Below are positions 1 through 6,767 of a stretch of DNA of 15,007 bases, one piece after another (within the stretch, counting starts at the first letter, position 1; every line of letters begins with the position of its first letter). The DNA lies in assembly GCA_947624765.1 (NCBI GenBank), contig CANQLS010000011.1, forward strand, positions 1 to 15,007. The letters run 5' to 3'. The DNA comes from an uncultured Clostridia bacterium (GTDB lineage Bacteria; Bacillota; Clostridia; TANB77; UBA1234). The notes below the pieces were generated by a model. That model saw nothing but the letters and a program-made list of their open reading frames with translations, was not told where the DNA came from and did not search any database. The translations under genes were made by a program, and so were the position numbers.

Positions 1-14
1 TTAGAAAATGGAAC

Positions 15-509
15 TTATTTGCCTGGATGTATTGCTTTAATTGATTTATCTAATGCATTAAATGTAACAGTAACACTTCCGGCACTTGGTGGATTATCAT
101 AAGGACTAACGCGATAACCTGTTATGCCTGGAAGATCTGGACTCATATTACTAATTTGTAAAGTTAAATTGCAAGCAACGCAACAATAGCTAGAACCATT
201 TACTTTAAACCAGTGTCCTCCCATATTTTTTTGACACCTAGTACAAACGTGATTAGAATTCCAACTATGTCCATATGCAGATACTAACACCGTTTTTTCA
301 CTGGTTCTGCCCAATATTTTACATACTCTGCAATAATAAACAATTACTCCAGTTTTTGTGCAAGTAACTGTTCTTGATTTCTCTGACATAGGCATTTTTA
401 TATTAATATGATTAGGACAAACGGGATTCGAATTTGCATATAAATTTTGTAATGAAAATATGAAGAATATTGAAATTGCAAGGATTAAAAAATAAATCCA
501 TTTTTTCAT
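15..509 (-). CDS. Secreted cysteine-rich protein of unknown function
   Basis: This is a 164-residue protein that I do not recognise as a named family. It starts with a clear signal peptide: MKKW, then a hydrophobic stretch to about residue 23, with likely cleavage after Ala25 (LYA-NS). The mature part has nine cysteines, including three CxxC pairs at 60/63, 89/92 and 110/113, with histidines at 81, 87 and 99. This resembles the GHxW...CxxC zinc-ribbon-like modules seen in exported Firmicutes proteins. Metal binding or disulfides are both possible. The C-terminal 50 residues lack cysteine. I chose ATG at 509 because AGGAGG lies 8 bases upstream; the GTG at 518 overlaps that ribosome site. The gene starts 12 bases after the SLH gene stops, and its ribosome site overlaps that stop codon, so the two are probably co-transcribed and translationally coupled. 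Confidence 0.8.
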   Translation of the reverse strand: MKKWIYFLILAISIFFIFSLQNLYANSNPVCPNHINIKMPMSEKSRTVTCTKTGVIVYYCRVCKILGRTSEKTVLVSAYGHSWNSNHVCTRCQKNMGGHWFKVNGSSYCCVACNLTLQISNMSPDLPGITGYRVSPYDNPPSAGSVTVTFNALDKSIKAIHPGK

Positions 510-521
510 TTTATGCACCTC

Positions 522-1118
522 CTAATAGCAAAAACGATATATCATCATGGCAGCTTCTGAACGAATCATATATTCATTTGGTCTAAAAGTACCTTCAACA
601 TCGCCTAAAATAAGCCCTCTACTATAAGCATGTTGCAATAAAGTTCTTTCTTTTCCCAATACGCCAAAAATATCTGAGAAATTAAGTTCTTTAGAATTAT
701 TAAATTGTTCTCCATTTAAAATCATATCTGCCATAGAAATAATAGATGCCATTTTAATTCTTGGAATTGGCATATCAATGTTTTCTTGAGTAATATCTCC
801 AGGTTCAATAATTCCATAAAGTTCAGCTAACTTTGCATAAGGAGCTGCCCAGTGGTCATATTCTACCGTAACACTTTCACTATTAATCTCACCTGAATTA
901 AAATGAGTGGCCATTACTAGTTTAATAAATTGACCATAGCTTACTTGCTCATCTGGATAATATGCACCATCACCATATCCCAAAATAATACCATCCTCTG
1001 CTAACTTATTGATGCAAGTTGCTGCCCAGTGATTATCCGGTACATCTCGGAACATCATTGCAAACGTAGCACTTCCAATCAATACAATACAAATAATTAA
1101 AAAAATAACCTTTTTCAT
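522..1118 (-). CDS. Small exported protein made of three SLH domains
   Basis: The 198-residue product is almost entirely S-layer homology repeats behind a signal peptide (hydrophobic residues 4-20, likely cleavage after SATFA). SLH1 is near residues 22-72 (FRDVPDNHWA...DGAYYPDEQVSYGQFIKL). SLH2 is near 85-140 (DHWAAPYAKLAELYGI, then a degenerate second half). SLH3 is near 148-198 (LNFSDIFG...GTFRPNEYMIRSEAAMMI). In this family, three SLH repeats normally anchor a protein to pyruvylated secondary cell-wall polymers. Here no other domain is attached, so it may be a bare wall-binding unit or act with the cysteine-rich protein encoded just downstream. ATG at 1118 is chosen because GGAGGTG sits 5 bases upstream. 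An upstream in-frame start near 1166 lies before the -10 box and has no ribosome site. Confidence 0.85.
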   Translation of the reverse strand: MKKVIFLIICIVLIGSATFAMMFRDVPDNHWAATCINKLAEDGIILGYGDGAYYPDEQVSYGQFIKLVMATHFNSGEINSESVTVEYDHWAAPYAKLAELYGIIEPGDITQENIDMPIPRIKMASIISMADMILNGEQFNNSKELNFSDIFGVLGKERTLLQHAYSRGLILGDVEGTFRPNEYMIRSEAAMMIYRFCY

Positions 1119-1146
1119 ATAAGCACCTCCATTACTACTTAACATA

Positions 1147-1155
1147 ATTATAGCA
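1147..1155 (-). promoter_or_regulatory. Predicted extended -10 promoter of the SLH/Cys-rich operon
   Basis: Read on the minus strand, TGCTATAAT (extended -10 TGnTATAAT) lies about 29 bases upstream of the SLH start codon. No good -35 is present at 16-18 bases, which is typical of extended -10 promoters. An imperfect palindrome, GCACCATGATGC (1153-1164), sits immediately upstream and could be an operator, but that is only a guess. Confidence 0.5.
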
Positions 1156-1196
1156 CCATGATGCACTCATTTGCTATGGAAATAGTTGGTTAAAAC

Positions 1197-1225
1197 TTGC
1201 ATTTTTAGCGAATATGTAATATACT
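1197..1225 (+). promoter_or_regulatory. Predicted sigma-A promoter of the ClpX-like gene
   Basis: TTGCAT (1197-1202) and TATACT (1220-1225) are separated by 17 bases. This is close to the housekeeping consensus and gives a leader of about 50 bases before the start codon at 1283. No CIRCE-like or CtsR-like operator is evident between promoter and gene. Confidence 0.6.
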
Positions 1226-1282
1226 TCTGTTTGGTACACATGTTTCAGATACTCCAAAATGAATTTTGAAGGAGGGATTTTC

Positions 1283-2617
1283 ATGTCTAATACCTTGCGT
1301 AGAATTCGGTGCTTGTGCTGTGGAGAACTGGTTGCTCCGTTACCTACTCAAACAGGTCCATTTGCTGCTTGCGTATTTACTCTTGGTAAAAGACGTGGCT
1401 GCATCTGCTCCGATTGCGTTCAAGATCTTTACGATATCTTTGAAGACATGCTAGATGAAAAATTTGAGGATAAAATGCCTATACCTCACTCTGCTCAAGC
1501 TGACGAAATTGGCCTTACTCCTCTACCAGAAAAAAAACAACTAGATATCATGAAAAGCAGATATCCTTGCTTGGAATATTCCATCGATAGCTATGTTGCA
1601 GCTGCCTCTGAGAAAGTTTTTGGTCAAGATGAAGCCGTGCAAAAACTAGTGTACACTATCTATCACAACCAAATGGCTAACTTCATGAACGATTTGGGCT
1701 GCGATTCACCACCAAGAGAACACATCTTGCTCATTGGTTCCACTGGCGTAGGAAAGACCTATGCTTCCACCACAGTGTTGAACATGATGGAAATTCCCTA
1801 TGCCAAGTCTGATGCTAGTGCTATCACTTCTGCAGGCTATGTTGGCGATAATGTAGAAGAGATTTTAGAACGTCTTCTAAGTGCTGCTGGAAACAACGTG
1901 GAACGAGCGCAAAACGGTGTTGTCATCATCGACGAAATCGATAAAAAGAGAAAGTCTGATGACGGACTCGGGCGCGATATCAACGGTTTAGCCGTTCAGC
2001 AAGAGCTTCTAAAAGTACTAGAACCCTCTACTGTATGGATTAAACGCGGAACCGTTCCCTTTGACACTTCTCACTTGACAGTCATCCTTTGCGGTGCTTT
2101 TGTTGGATTAGATACAATCATAGAAAAACGTCTCGCCCCGAGACAGATTGGCTTTTCCAACACAAAATCACAGATAAAGGATATTCTGGCACAGTGTGAG
2201 CCTACTGACTTAGTGAAATATGGTTTCATCGAAGAATTTGTAGGACGTCTTCCAAATCCTACTATTCTGAAGCCTCTCGCTCCTAGCAACATCATGGACA
2301 TCATTTACGACAACTTGTTGCAACAAGATACACTCTTCAAATCGAAGGGATTCTCTCTCATCGTAGATGAATTGGTCTTGAACAAGTTAGTCAACCGAGT
2401 ACTTGCTCATAATACAGGTGCGCGTGATGTAAAAAAGGAAGTCAGTGCTCTACTCTATCCTGCCAAATATCGCTTGATGCAAAGCACTCCCAACGGCATC
2501 TGCGAGATCGATGAAAATGGTGCAACAACAATGATATACAATTCCGCAAATAGCCCTAATCCTATGCTCATGCATGTGAAAGGACCAGACTATTTGCAAG
2601 ATGAAGATGACAACTAA
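1283..2617 (+). CDS. Divergent ClpX-like AAA+ unfoldase
   Basis: This 444-residue protein has ClpX architecture. An N-terminal C4 zinc finger uses Cys10/13 and Cys42/45; the gap of 28 residues is longer than in typical ClpX. The AAA+ core has Walker A GSTGVGKT (152-159), pore loop GYVG (185-188), Walker B VVIIDE (213-218), arginine finger GRLP (Arg322) and sensor-2 GAR (Arg381). An IGF tripeptide (289-291) sits where ClpX has its ClpP-docking loop, so partnership with ClpP is plausible. The RKH substrate loop of canonical ClpX is missing: about eight residues are absent before the CGAF strand. Start at 1283 is chosen because GGAGGG lies 6 bases upstream; the ATG at 1259 is upstream of that site. 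Base composition is 42-47% GC in the three 60-base lines I counted, higher than most flanking sequence, which suggests transfer. It is probably a paralog rather than the housekeeping clpX, so I give no symbol. Confidence 0.85.
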   Translation: MSNTLRRIRCLCCGELVAPLPTQTGPFAACVFTLGKRRGCICSDCVQDLYDIFEDMLDEKFEDKMPIPHSAQADEIGLTPLPEKKQLDIMKSRYPCLEYSIDSYVAAASEKVFGQDEAVQKLVYTIYHNQMANFMNDLGCDSPPREHILLIGSTGVGKTYASTTVLNMMEIPYAKSDASAITSAGYVGDNVEEILERLLSAAGNNVERAQNGVVIIDEIDKKRKSDDGLGRDINGLAVQQELLKVLEPSTVWIKRGTVPFDTSHLTVILCGAFVGLDTIIEKRLAPRQIGFSNTKSQIKDILAQCEPTDLVKYGFIEEFVGRLPNPTILKPLAPSNIMDIIYDNLLQQDTLFKSKGFSLIVDELVLNKLVNRVLAHNTGARDVKKEVSALLYPAKYRLMQSTPNGICEIDENGATTMIYNSANSPNPMLMHVKGPDYLQDEDDN

Positions 2618-2626
2618 AAAAAAGAA

Positions 2627-2657
2627 TGAGGAGTGGCTACTAAGTAGTCACTCCTCA
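2627..2657. terminator. Bidirectional terminator between clpX-like gene and pdp
   Basis: TGAGGAGTG pairs with CACTCCTCA, followed by a G-T wobble and CTAC/GTAG, giving a long stem with a tiny loop. It is flanked by an A-run on the left and a T-run on the right, so it should stop transcription of both converging genes, which end at 2617 and 2662. Confidence 0.9.
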
Positions 2658-2661
2658 CTTT

Positions 2662-3978
2662 TTATGCATTCTCATTCTCAACTATATCTAAAATAGCTTT
2701 TATTTTTGGAACTGGTTCTTGTGAAATCTTATATGAATTTCTTAAAAACTCTACTTGTTCCTTTCCAACATCCTCATTGTTTGCATAAATATGCAATAAA
2801 ACATCTCCAGCATTTACCTTGTCCCCAATTTTCTTTTCTACTTCAATTCCAACAGCATAATCAATTACATCTTCTTTTTTTAGTCTTCCGCCTCCTAAGT
2901 TGATAATTGCTTGACCAATATTTTTAGTTTCTATTTTTTCAATATATCCGCTTTGTTCTGCTAACACCGGAATTTTATATTTAGCTGTCATTAAACGCTC
3001 TGTTTCATCTATAACACGTGTATCTCCCCATTGCCTTTGAACTAATTCTCTAAATTTTTCTAACCCTTCTCCTGAATCTATTTTACTTTGTATTTTCTTC
3101 ATGTTATCTACAATGTTGTTACCAATACCGGCCATTTTCAACATATATGCACCTAAAACACAACATACCTCTATAACATCACTTTCGCCTTTTCCTTTTA
3201 ATGTATCAATTGCTTCTTTAGTTTCTAATGCATTACCGCAAAATCTTCCCAATGGTTGATTCATATTAGTAAGTACACCTATCGTCTCTTTACCAGCCAT
3301 ATTACCTATCTTAACCATAGTTTCAGCAAGCTTTCTAGCACGTATTTCATTTTCCATAAATGCACCGCTTCCACAAGTTACCTCTAATAAAATTTTGTCA
3401 GCTCCAGAAGCTAATTTCTTACTCATAACACTCGAAGCAATAAGTGGAATACTTTCAACCGTTCCAGTAACATCTCGAAGAGCATATAACTTTTTATCTG
3501 CTAATGCTATATTTTCAGATTGCGTAACAAGTGCGATGCCTATTTTTTTAACATTTCTAATAAGTTCATCTAACTCCAAATTAATCTTAAAATTAGGAAT
3601 TGCCTCCAGCTTATCTGCTGTACCTTGTGTATAGCCCAGACCTCTTCCAGACATTTTAACAACAGGCACGCCAAAACTTGCAACTAATGGCATAACTATC
3701 ATCGTTACCTTATCTCCTACACCACCAGTACTATGTTTATCAACTTTAATACCTGGAATAGCCGATAAATCTAAAATTTCTCCAGACTTTGCCATAGCAA
3801 TAGTTAAATCTAAAATTTCTCTCTCTGACATACCATTTAAATAAATTGCCATAAGTAAGCTAGCAATTTGATAATCTGGAATATTTCCATATGCATATTC
3901 TTTCACAAAATATTCGATTTGCTCTGTAGAAAGTTCTAAACAATCTCTTTTATTTCTAATTATTTCAACGATATTCAT
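2662..3978 (-). CDS. pdp: Pyrimidine-nucleoside phosphorylase
   Basis: The 438-residue enzyme belongs to the thymidine/pyrimidine-nucleoside phosphorylase family. It cleaves uridine, thymidine or deoxyuridine with phosphate to give the base plus (deoxy)ribose-1-phosphate, in cytosolic nucleoside salvage. Visible motifs are VDKHSTGG (79-86, with active-site His82), the family signature SGRGLGYTQGTADKLE (110-125), YALRD with Arg168, and Ser183/Lys187 in ASSVMSKK; these match the E. coli DeoA residues Arg171, Ser186 and Lys190. Length fits the family (about 430-440). The signature carries TQGT where relatives I remember have TGGT. Bacillus Pdp is the closest match I can recall, but a thymidine-specific enzyme is not excluded. 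The ribosome site AGGAGGGGG lies in the 19-base gap after comEA, so the two form an operon. Confidence 0.93.
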   Translation of the reverse strand: MNIVEIIRNKRDCLELSTEQIEYFVKEYAYGNIPDYQIASLLMAIYLNGMSEREILDLTIAMAKSGEILDLSAIPGIKVDKHSTGGVGDKVTMIVMPLVASFGVPVVKMSGRGLGYTQGTADKLEAIPNFKINLELDELIRNVKKIGIALVTQSENIALADKKLYALRDVTGTVESIPLIASSVMSKKLASGADKILLEVTCGSGAFMENEIRARKLAETMVKIGNMAGKETIGVLTNMNQPLGRFCGNALETKEAIDTLKGKGESDVIEVCCVLGAYMLKMAGIGNNIVDNMKKIQSKIDSGEGLEKFRELVQRQWGDTRVIDETERLMTAKYKIPVLAEQSGYIEKIETKNIGQAIINLGGGRLKKEDVIDYAVGIEVEKKIGDKVNAGDVLLHIYANNEDVGKEQVEFLRNSYKISQEPVPKIKAILDIVENENA

Positions 3979-3997
3979 AGCAAAATAATTCCCCCTC

Positions 3998-4543
3998 CTA
4001 AATGGTAATATTATCTTTTATCTTATTAAATTTACCTTCTCCTATTCCATCGACTTCCATTATATCTTCTATTTGCAGAAAATATCCATTCTTATTGCGA
4101 TAATCTAAAATCTTTTGTGCCATGCTAGGTCCAATGCCATTTAATGTTTGCAATTCATCGAGTGTAGCCGTATTAATATTAACCATTCTCTGATATATGC
4201 CAGAGCTTATTTCCCCTTCTTCCGTAGGAATATACACGGCTGGAATAATTACTTTTTGTGCATCAGTTAAAATGCTAGCTAAATTAATTCTAGTTAAATC
4301 CGCATCATCTGTTTCCCCACCTGCTAATTCTAAAAGTTCATACATTCTTGTCCCATCTTGAACTTTAAAAAGTCCAGGATTTTGCACACATCCCTCAATA
4401 TGTACATAAATATAATCCGTTTCTTCTTGTTGCTGATTATCTGCTTGTATCACAATTTCATCACTCGGCAAGCAACAATACCCAATAATACCCAAAATTA
4501 TAAAAGCCCCTAGTATCAAAAGATACTTTACTTTTTCATTCAT
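3998..4543 (-). CDS. comEA: ComEA-type competence protein, SLBB plus helix-hairpin-helix
   Basis: The 181-residue product has one N-terminal membrane anchor (about 6-24), an extracytoplasmic SLBB domain (about 45-100, VHIEGCVQNPGLFKV...) and a C-terminal double helix-hairpin-helix domain (121-181) with hairpins LNGIG (134-138) and VDGIG (164-168). This is the classic ComEA layout: a surface DNA receptor that binds double-stranded DNA during transformation and helps hand it to the ComEC channel. No comEB or comEC is in the window. I start it at 4543, where GAAAGGA precedes ATG by 8 bases, rather than at 4663, which lacks a ribosome site and overlaps the promoter region. It is the first gene of an operon with pdp. 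Confidence 0.9.
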   Translation of the reverse strand: MNEKVKYLLILGAFIILGIIGYCCLPSDEIVIQADNQQQEETDYIYVHIEGCVQNPGLFKVQDGTRMYELLELAGGETDDADLTRINLASILTDAQKVIIPAVYIPTEEGEISSGIYQRMVNINTATLDELQTLNGIGPSMAQKILDYRNKNGYFLQIEDIMEVDGIGEGKFNKIKDNITI

Positions 4544-4568
4544 ACTTTTATCCTTTCTCGAAGTTGGT

Positions 4569-4600
4569 GAGGATGTTAAATTATTTTTCAACTCATCCTC
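4569..4600 (-). promoter_or_regulatory. Leader stem-loop upstream of comEA
   Basis: GAGGATG (minus strand, 4600-4594) pairs perfectly with CATCCTC (4575-4569) across an AT-rich 18-base loop. It lies between the predicted comEA promoter and its ribosome site, and no T-run follows, so it is not a terminator. A role in mRNA stability or translation is possible but unproven. Confidence 0.4.
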
Positions 4601-4621
4601 TTTTGGGTTCTTTTCTAGTTC

Positions 4622-4650
4622 ATTATATAATATGATAAAGTAAATGTATA
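4622..4650 (-). promoter_or_regulatory. Predicted comEA-pdp promoter
   Basis: On the minus strand, TATACA (-35, 4650-4645) and TATAAT (-10, 4627-4622) are 17 bases apart. The -10 lies within the palindrome ATTATATAAT (4622-4631), so the plus strand also carries a TATAAT here and polymerase could bind in either direction. Confidence 0.5.
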
Positions 4651-4669
4651 GCAAAAAATACAAAAAAGC

Positions 4670-4698
4670 TTGTCTTTTTCATTCATATTATATAAAAT
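4670..4698 (+). promoter_or_regulatory. Predicted promoter of the D,D-carboxypeptidase gene
   Basis: TTGTCT (4670-4675), 17 bases, TAAAAT (4693-4698). The implied leader is only about 13 bases, so the ribosome site CGGAGGG begins almost at the transcript start. A second candidate uses the TATAAT at 4626-4631 with a poor -35 (TTGGGT). I see no convincing sporulation-sigma promoter. Confidence 0.45.
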
Positions 4699-4717
4699 AT
4701 TCTTACGGAGGGTTCAT

Positions 4718-6022
4718 ATGAAAAAATTTGTATTTTTATTTTTACTAATAATATCATTTTTAATTCCTTCTACAATATTAGCCGTTACTGTTAATAGTCC
4801 TAAAGCTATTTTAATTGATGCCGATACAGGAAGGATTTTATATGAAAAGAATGCTTATGAAAGTGCTTATCCAGCTAGTACAACAAAAATTTTAACAGCT
4901 ATTTTAACTTTAGAAAATTGTGAATTAGACGAAGTAGCCAAAGCAAGCTATGCCGCAATTATGAGTGTACCATCTGGTGGTAGCATCGCTGATATTCAAG
5001 TAGATGAAGAGCTAACAATTGAAAATCTGTTAAAAGCACTTCTAATTTGTTCTGGAAATGATGCAGCTAATGTATTAGCAGAATATATTGGAGGTTCTAT
5101 AGAAAGTTTTGCAACAATGATGAATACACGAGCAAAAGAATTAGGTGCAAAAAACACTCATTTTGTAAATGCTAATGGACTTCACGAAGAAGAACATTAT
5201 TCTTGTGCTTATGATTTAGCTATATTTGCAAAATATGCTATGGATAACTTCCCAGTTTTTCGTGATATTGTAGCAACTTCTCATTTCCGCCTACCAGCTA
5301 CTAATAAATATTCTAGTGATGACAGGTATTTTCTAAACTCAAATCAATTAATTATACCCAATTCTACAAATAGCTCAAAAAATTATTATTATCCTTATGC
5401 AACAGGCTTAAAAACTGGTTATACCAGTGCTGCCAAAAACTGCTTAGTAGCTAGTGCTACAAAAGATAATGTATCTTTAATTTGTGTAATTCTAGGAGCT
5501 ACACAAAGTGATTCTGGTGTAAGTTATCGTTATACTGATGCTAAAACATTATTAGATTTTGGATTCGACGAGTTAGTATCAAATAAAATTATCGAGGCAG
5601 GTACATTAGTTGATACAATTGAGGTTGACGGTGCTAAAAAAGATGCCAATACAGTAGATATAATCGCTGAAACAGACCTTGTTACAACAATTAATCGTTC
5701 AGATTTATATACAAAATTTGAAGAAACAATTGAAATCGACGAAAATATTACGGCACCAATAACTGCTGGAGATATTTTAGGGAAAATAACATATCACATA
5801 TATAATAAAGATTATACAATTAATTTGATAGCAAAAAATGATGTAGAAAAAAAGCCTAATTTCTTTGCTGGATTTTTTAAAGGGATTGGCAAAATAATTG
5901 GAATTTCTTTAATCTTAGCTATGGGATTATTCTGCATTAAAGTTTATGCAAAAATGGTAGAACAAAAAAGAAAAAGACGTAAAATTTCAAGTGTATATCG
6001 ATATAATAATAGATTTAGATAA
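4718..6022 (+). CDS. dacF: Serine-type D-alanyl-D-alanine carboxypeptidase (PBP5/DacF-like)
   Basis: The 434-residue penicillin-binding protein removes the terminal D-Ala from peptidoglycan pentapeptides outside the membrane. All three catalytic motifs of peptidase family S11 are present: STTK with Ser54/Lys57, SGN at 112-114 and KTG at 232-234. A signal peptide (residues 1-22, ending TILA) precedes the catalytic domain. A PBP5-like C-terminal domain follows, then a hydrophobic segment near 383-408 and a basic tail (KRKRRK) that would anchor it. Start 4718 is supported by CGGAGGG 5 bases upstream; the ATG at 4670 is in the promoter. It is divergent from comEA and ends at its own terminator. 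The subtype (DacF, a sporulation enzyme in Bacillus, versus DacA) cannot be settled from sequence; the symbol reflects similarity only. Confidence 0.9.
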   Translation: MKKFVFLFLLIISFLIPSTILAVTVNSPKAILIDADTGRILYEKNAYESAYPASTTKILTAILTLENCELDEVAKASYAAIMSVPSGGSIADIQVDEELTIENLLKALLICSGNDAANVLAEYIGGSIESFATMMNTRAKELGAKNTHFVNANGLHEEEHYSCAYDLAIFAKYAMDNFPVFRDIVATSHFRLPATNKYSSDDRYFLNSNQLIIPNSTNSSKNYYYPYATGLKTGYTSAAKNCLVASATKDNVSLICVILGATQSDSGVSYRYTDAKTLLDFGFDELVSNKIIEAGTLVDTIEVDGAKKDANTVDIIAETDLVTTINRSDLYTKFEETIEIDENITAPITAGDILGKITYHIYNKDYTINLIAKNDVEKKPNFFAGFFKGIGKIIGISLILAMGLFCIKVYAKMVEQKRKRRKISSVYRYNNRFR

Positions 6023-6031
6023 AAAGCATAG

Positions 6032-6061
6032 AAGTCAGCGAATCATTGATTTTGCTGACTT
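6032..6061 (+). terminator. Terminator after the carboxypeptidase gene
   Basis: AAGTCAGC (6032-6039) pairs with GCTGACTT (6054-6061), with an inner AATC/GATT extension, and is followed by a T-rich run (TTTTCATTTT). It lies 10 bases after the stop codon. Confidence 0.88.
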
Positions 6062-6087
6062 TTTCATTTTACTATGATAAAACAGAA

Positions 6088-6171
6088 ATTACTAGATAAT
6101 GTTCTTATTATAAATAATTCTTCAAAATTGTGCTTGTGTTTATGTAGCGGCGGCCACTGACCGCCGCTACA
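6088..6171 (+). repeat. Dispersed GC-rich palindromic repeat, copy A
   Basis: An 84-base element aligns without gaps to the inverted copy at 14820-14903. The first 39 bases match at 31 positions, including a 14-base block AATAATTCTTCAAA. A variable stretch of 16 bases (equal length in both copies) follows, then a shared block TGTAGCGGCGGCCA. Its right end is a perfect 11-bp inverted repeat: TGTAGCGGCGG (6143-6153), loop CCACTGA, CCGCCGCTACA (6161-6171). This almost pure GC hairpin stands out in AT-rich surroundings. It lies in non-coding DNA between two terminators. Confidence 0.8.
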
Positions 6172-6213
6172 CTGTGCGACAATCAAAAAATGTATATAGC
6201 CTTTATGTTATAT

Positions 6214-6247
6214 AAAAAGCAAGGGAAACTCCAAACCCTTGCTTTTT
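6214..6247. terminator. Bidirectional-type terminator downstream of hicB
   Basis: AAAAAGCAAGGG (6214-6225) pairs with CCCTTGCTTTTT (6236-6247), a perfect 12-bp stem with a 10-base loop. Read on the minus strand it follows the hicB stop by about 55 bases and ends in a T-run, so it should terminate the hic transcript; it is equally symmetrical on the plus strand. Confidence 0.85.
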
Positions 6248-6264
6248 CCGTACTTTATAACTTT

Positions 6265-6280
6265 AAGTAATGTGTTAATT
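6265..6280. repeat. Left arm of 16-bp inverted repeat flanking hicAB
   Basis: AAGTAATGTGTTAATT here is the exact reverse complement of 6955-6970, upstream of hicA. The first 11 bases also occur at 6719-6729 between hicA and hicB. The arms enclose the whole toxin-antitoxin unit but not its promoter. Confidence 0.85.
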
Positions 6281-6301
6281 AATATTTTAGTACGTAAAAA
6301 T

Positions 6302-6697
6302 TTATTTGTCAATAATTAATTTTTCTTTTAGTGCCTCTTGTAAAACCTGTGAAAAATTTACATTGTCATTTTCCGCTAAAACATTTAACCATTCGGGTAT
6401 AGTCAATGTTTTTTTCACCGATTTATTACTATGTCTCTTGTAATACTCAATCATATCTACTCCAACCAAAGAAATAAATTGATTTTTTTTCAAACTTATT
6501 CTTTTGTAGTCTTGCGTTGAAGCAGGATATTCTTTTTCATCTTCAAAATATAGCCCCATTGCCTCTTCCGCCATAAAAAAGGCTTCTTCAATCGTTTTTC
6601 CAAAAGTAGAACAGTTAAAATCAATAAAATCTACTAAATAACAACTCTCCTTTTCATCATAAGTAAAAATTGCGGGATAAACAATTTTCGTGTCCAT
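6302..6697 (-). CDS. hicB: HicB-family antitoxin
   Basis: The 131-residue protein has the usual two-part HicB build. The N-terminal half is a partly degraded RNase H-like HicB domain (YPAIFTYDEKESCYLVDFIDF...TFGKTIEEAFFMAEEAMGLY). The C-terminal half ends in a ribbon-helix-helix DNA-binding segment (VKKTLTIPEWLNVLAE...NFSQVLQEALKEKL, about 93-127). In the family, HicB binds and blocks the HicA mRNA interferase and represses the operon. The start has AGGAGGGG 6 bases upstream. It is the second gene of the pair and intact, while its partner hicA is frameshifted, so it may be an orphan antitoxin and autorepressor. Confidence 0.9.
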   Translation of the reverse strand: MDTKIVYPAIFTYDEKESCYLVDFIDFNCSTFGKTIEEAFFMAEEAMGLYFEDEKEYPASTQDYKRISLKKNQFISLVGVDMIEYYKRHSNKSVKKTLTIPEWLNVLAENDNVNFSQVLQEALKEKLIIDK

Positions 6698-6718
6698 AAC
6701 AATCCCCTCCTAATATAT

Positions 6719-6729
6719 AAGTAATGTGT
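6719..6729. repeat. Partial copy of the hic-flanking repeat
   Basis: AAGTAATGTGT matches the first 11 bases of the 16-bp repeat at 6265-6280, in the same orientation. It lies between hicA and hicB, just upstream of the hicB ribosome site. Confidence 0.7.
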
Positions 6730-6740
6730 ATAAAAACTCC

Positions 6741-6767
6741 AGGAAGGGACTATTTTAGTCCCGTCCT
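6741..6767 (-). promoter_or_regulatory. Stem-loop across the hicA stop codon
   Basis: GGGACTA (6746-6752) pairs with TAGTCCC (6756-6762) around a 3-base loop, with an AGGA/TCCT extension beyond one mismatch. On the minus strand a short T-run (GGAGTTTTTA) follows a few bases later. It could reduce read-through from hicA to hicB, or stabilise the message. The strength as a terminator is doubtful. Confidence 0.5.

Noticed and set aside
510..518. GTG start three codons upstream for the cysteine-rich protein
   Set aside because: The GTG overlaps the AGGAGG ribosome site; the ATG at 509 has ideal spacing.
1259..1282. ATG at 1259 as the start of the ClpX-like gene
   Set aside because: The GGAGGG ribosome site lies downstream of it and serves the ATG at 1283; the extra residues encode that site.
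4544..4663. Longer comEA reading frame starting at 4663
   Set aside because: No ribosome site, overlap with the promoter region, and it would put two hydrophobic segments ahead of the SLBB domain. The ATG at 4543 has a good ribosome site.
6088..6171. GC-rich palindrome as a rho-independent terminator
   Set aside because: No T-run follows on either strand, and dacF already has a terminator at 6032-6061; its repetition elsewhere points to a dispersed element.
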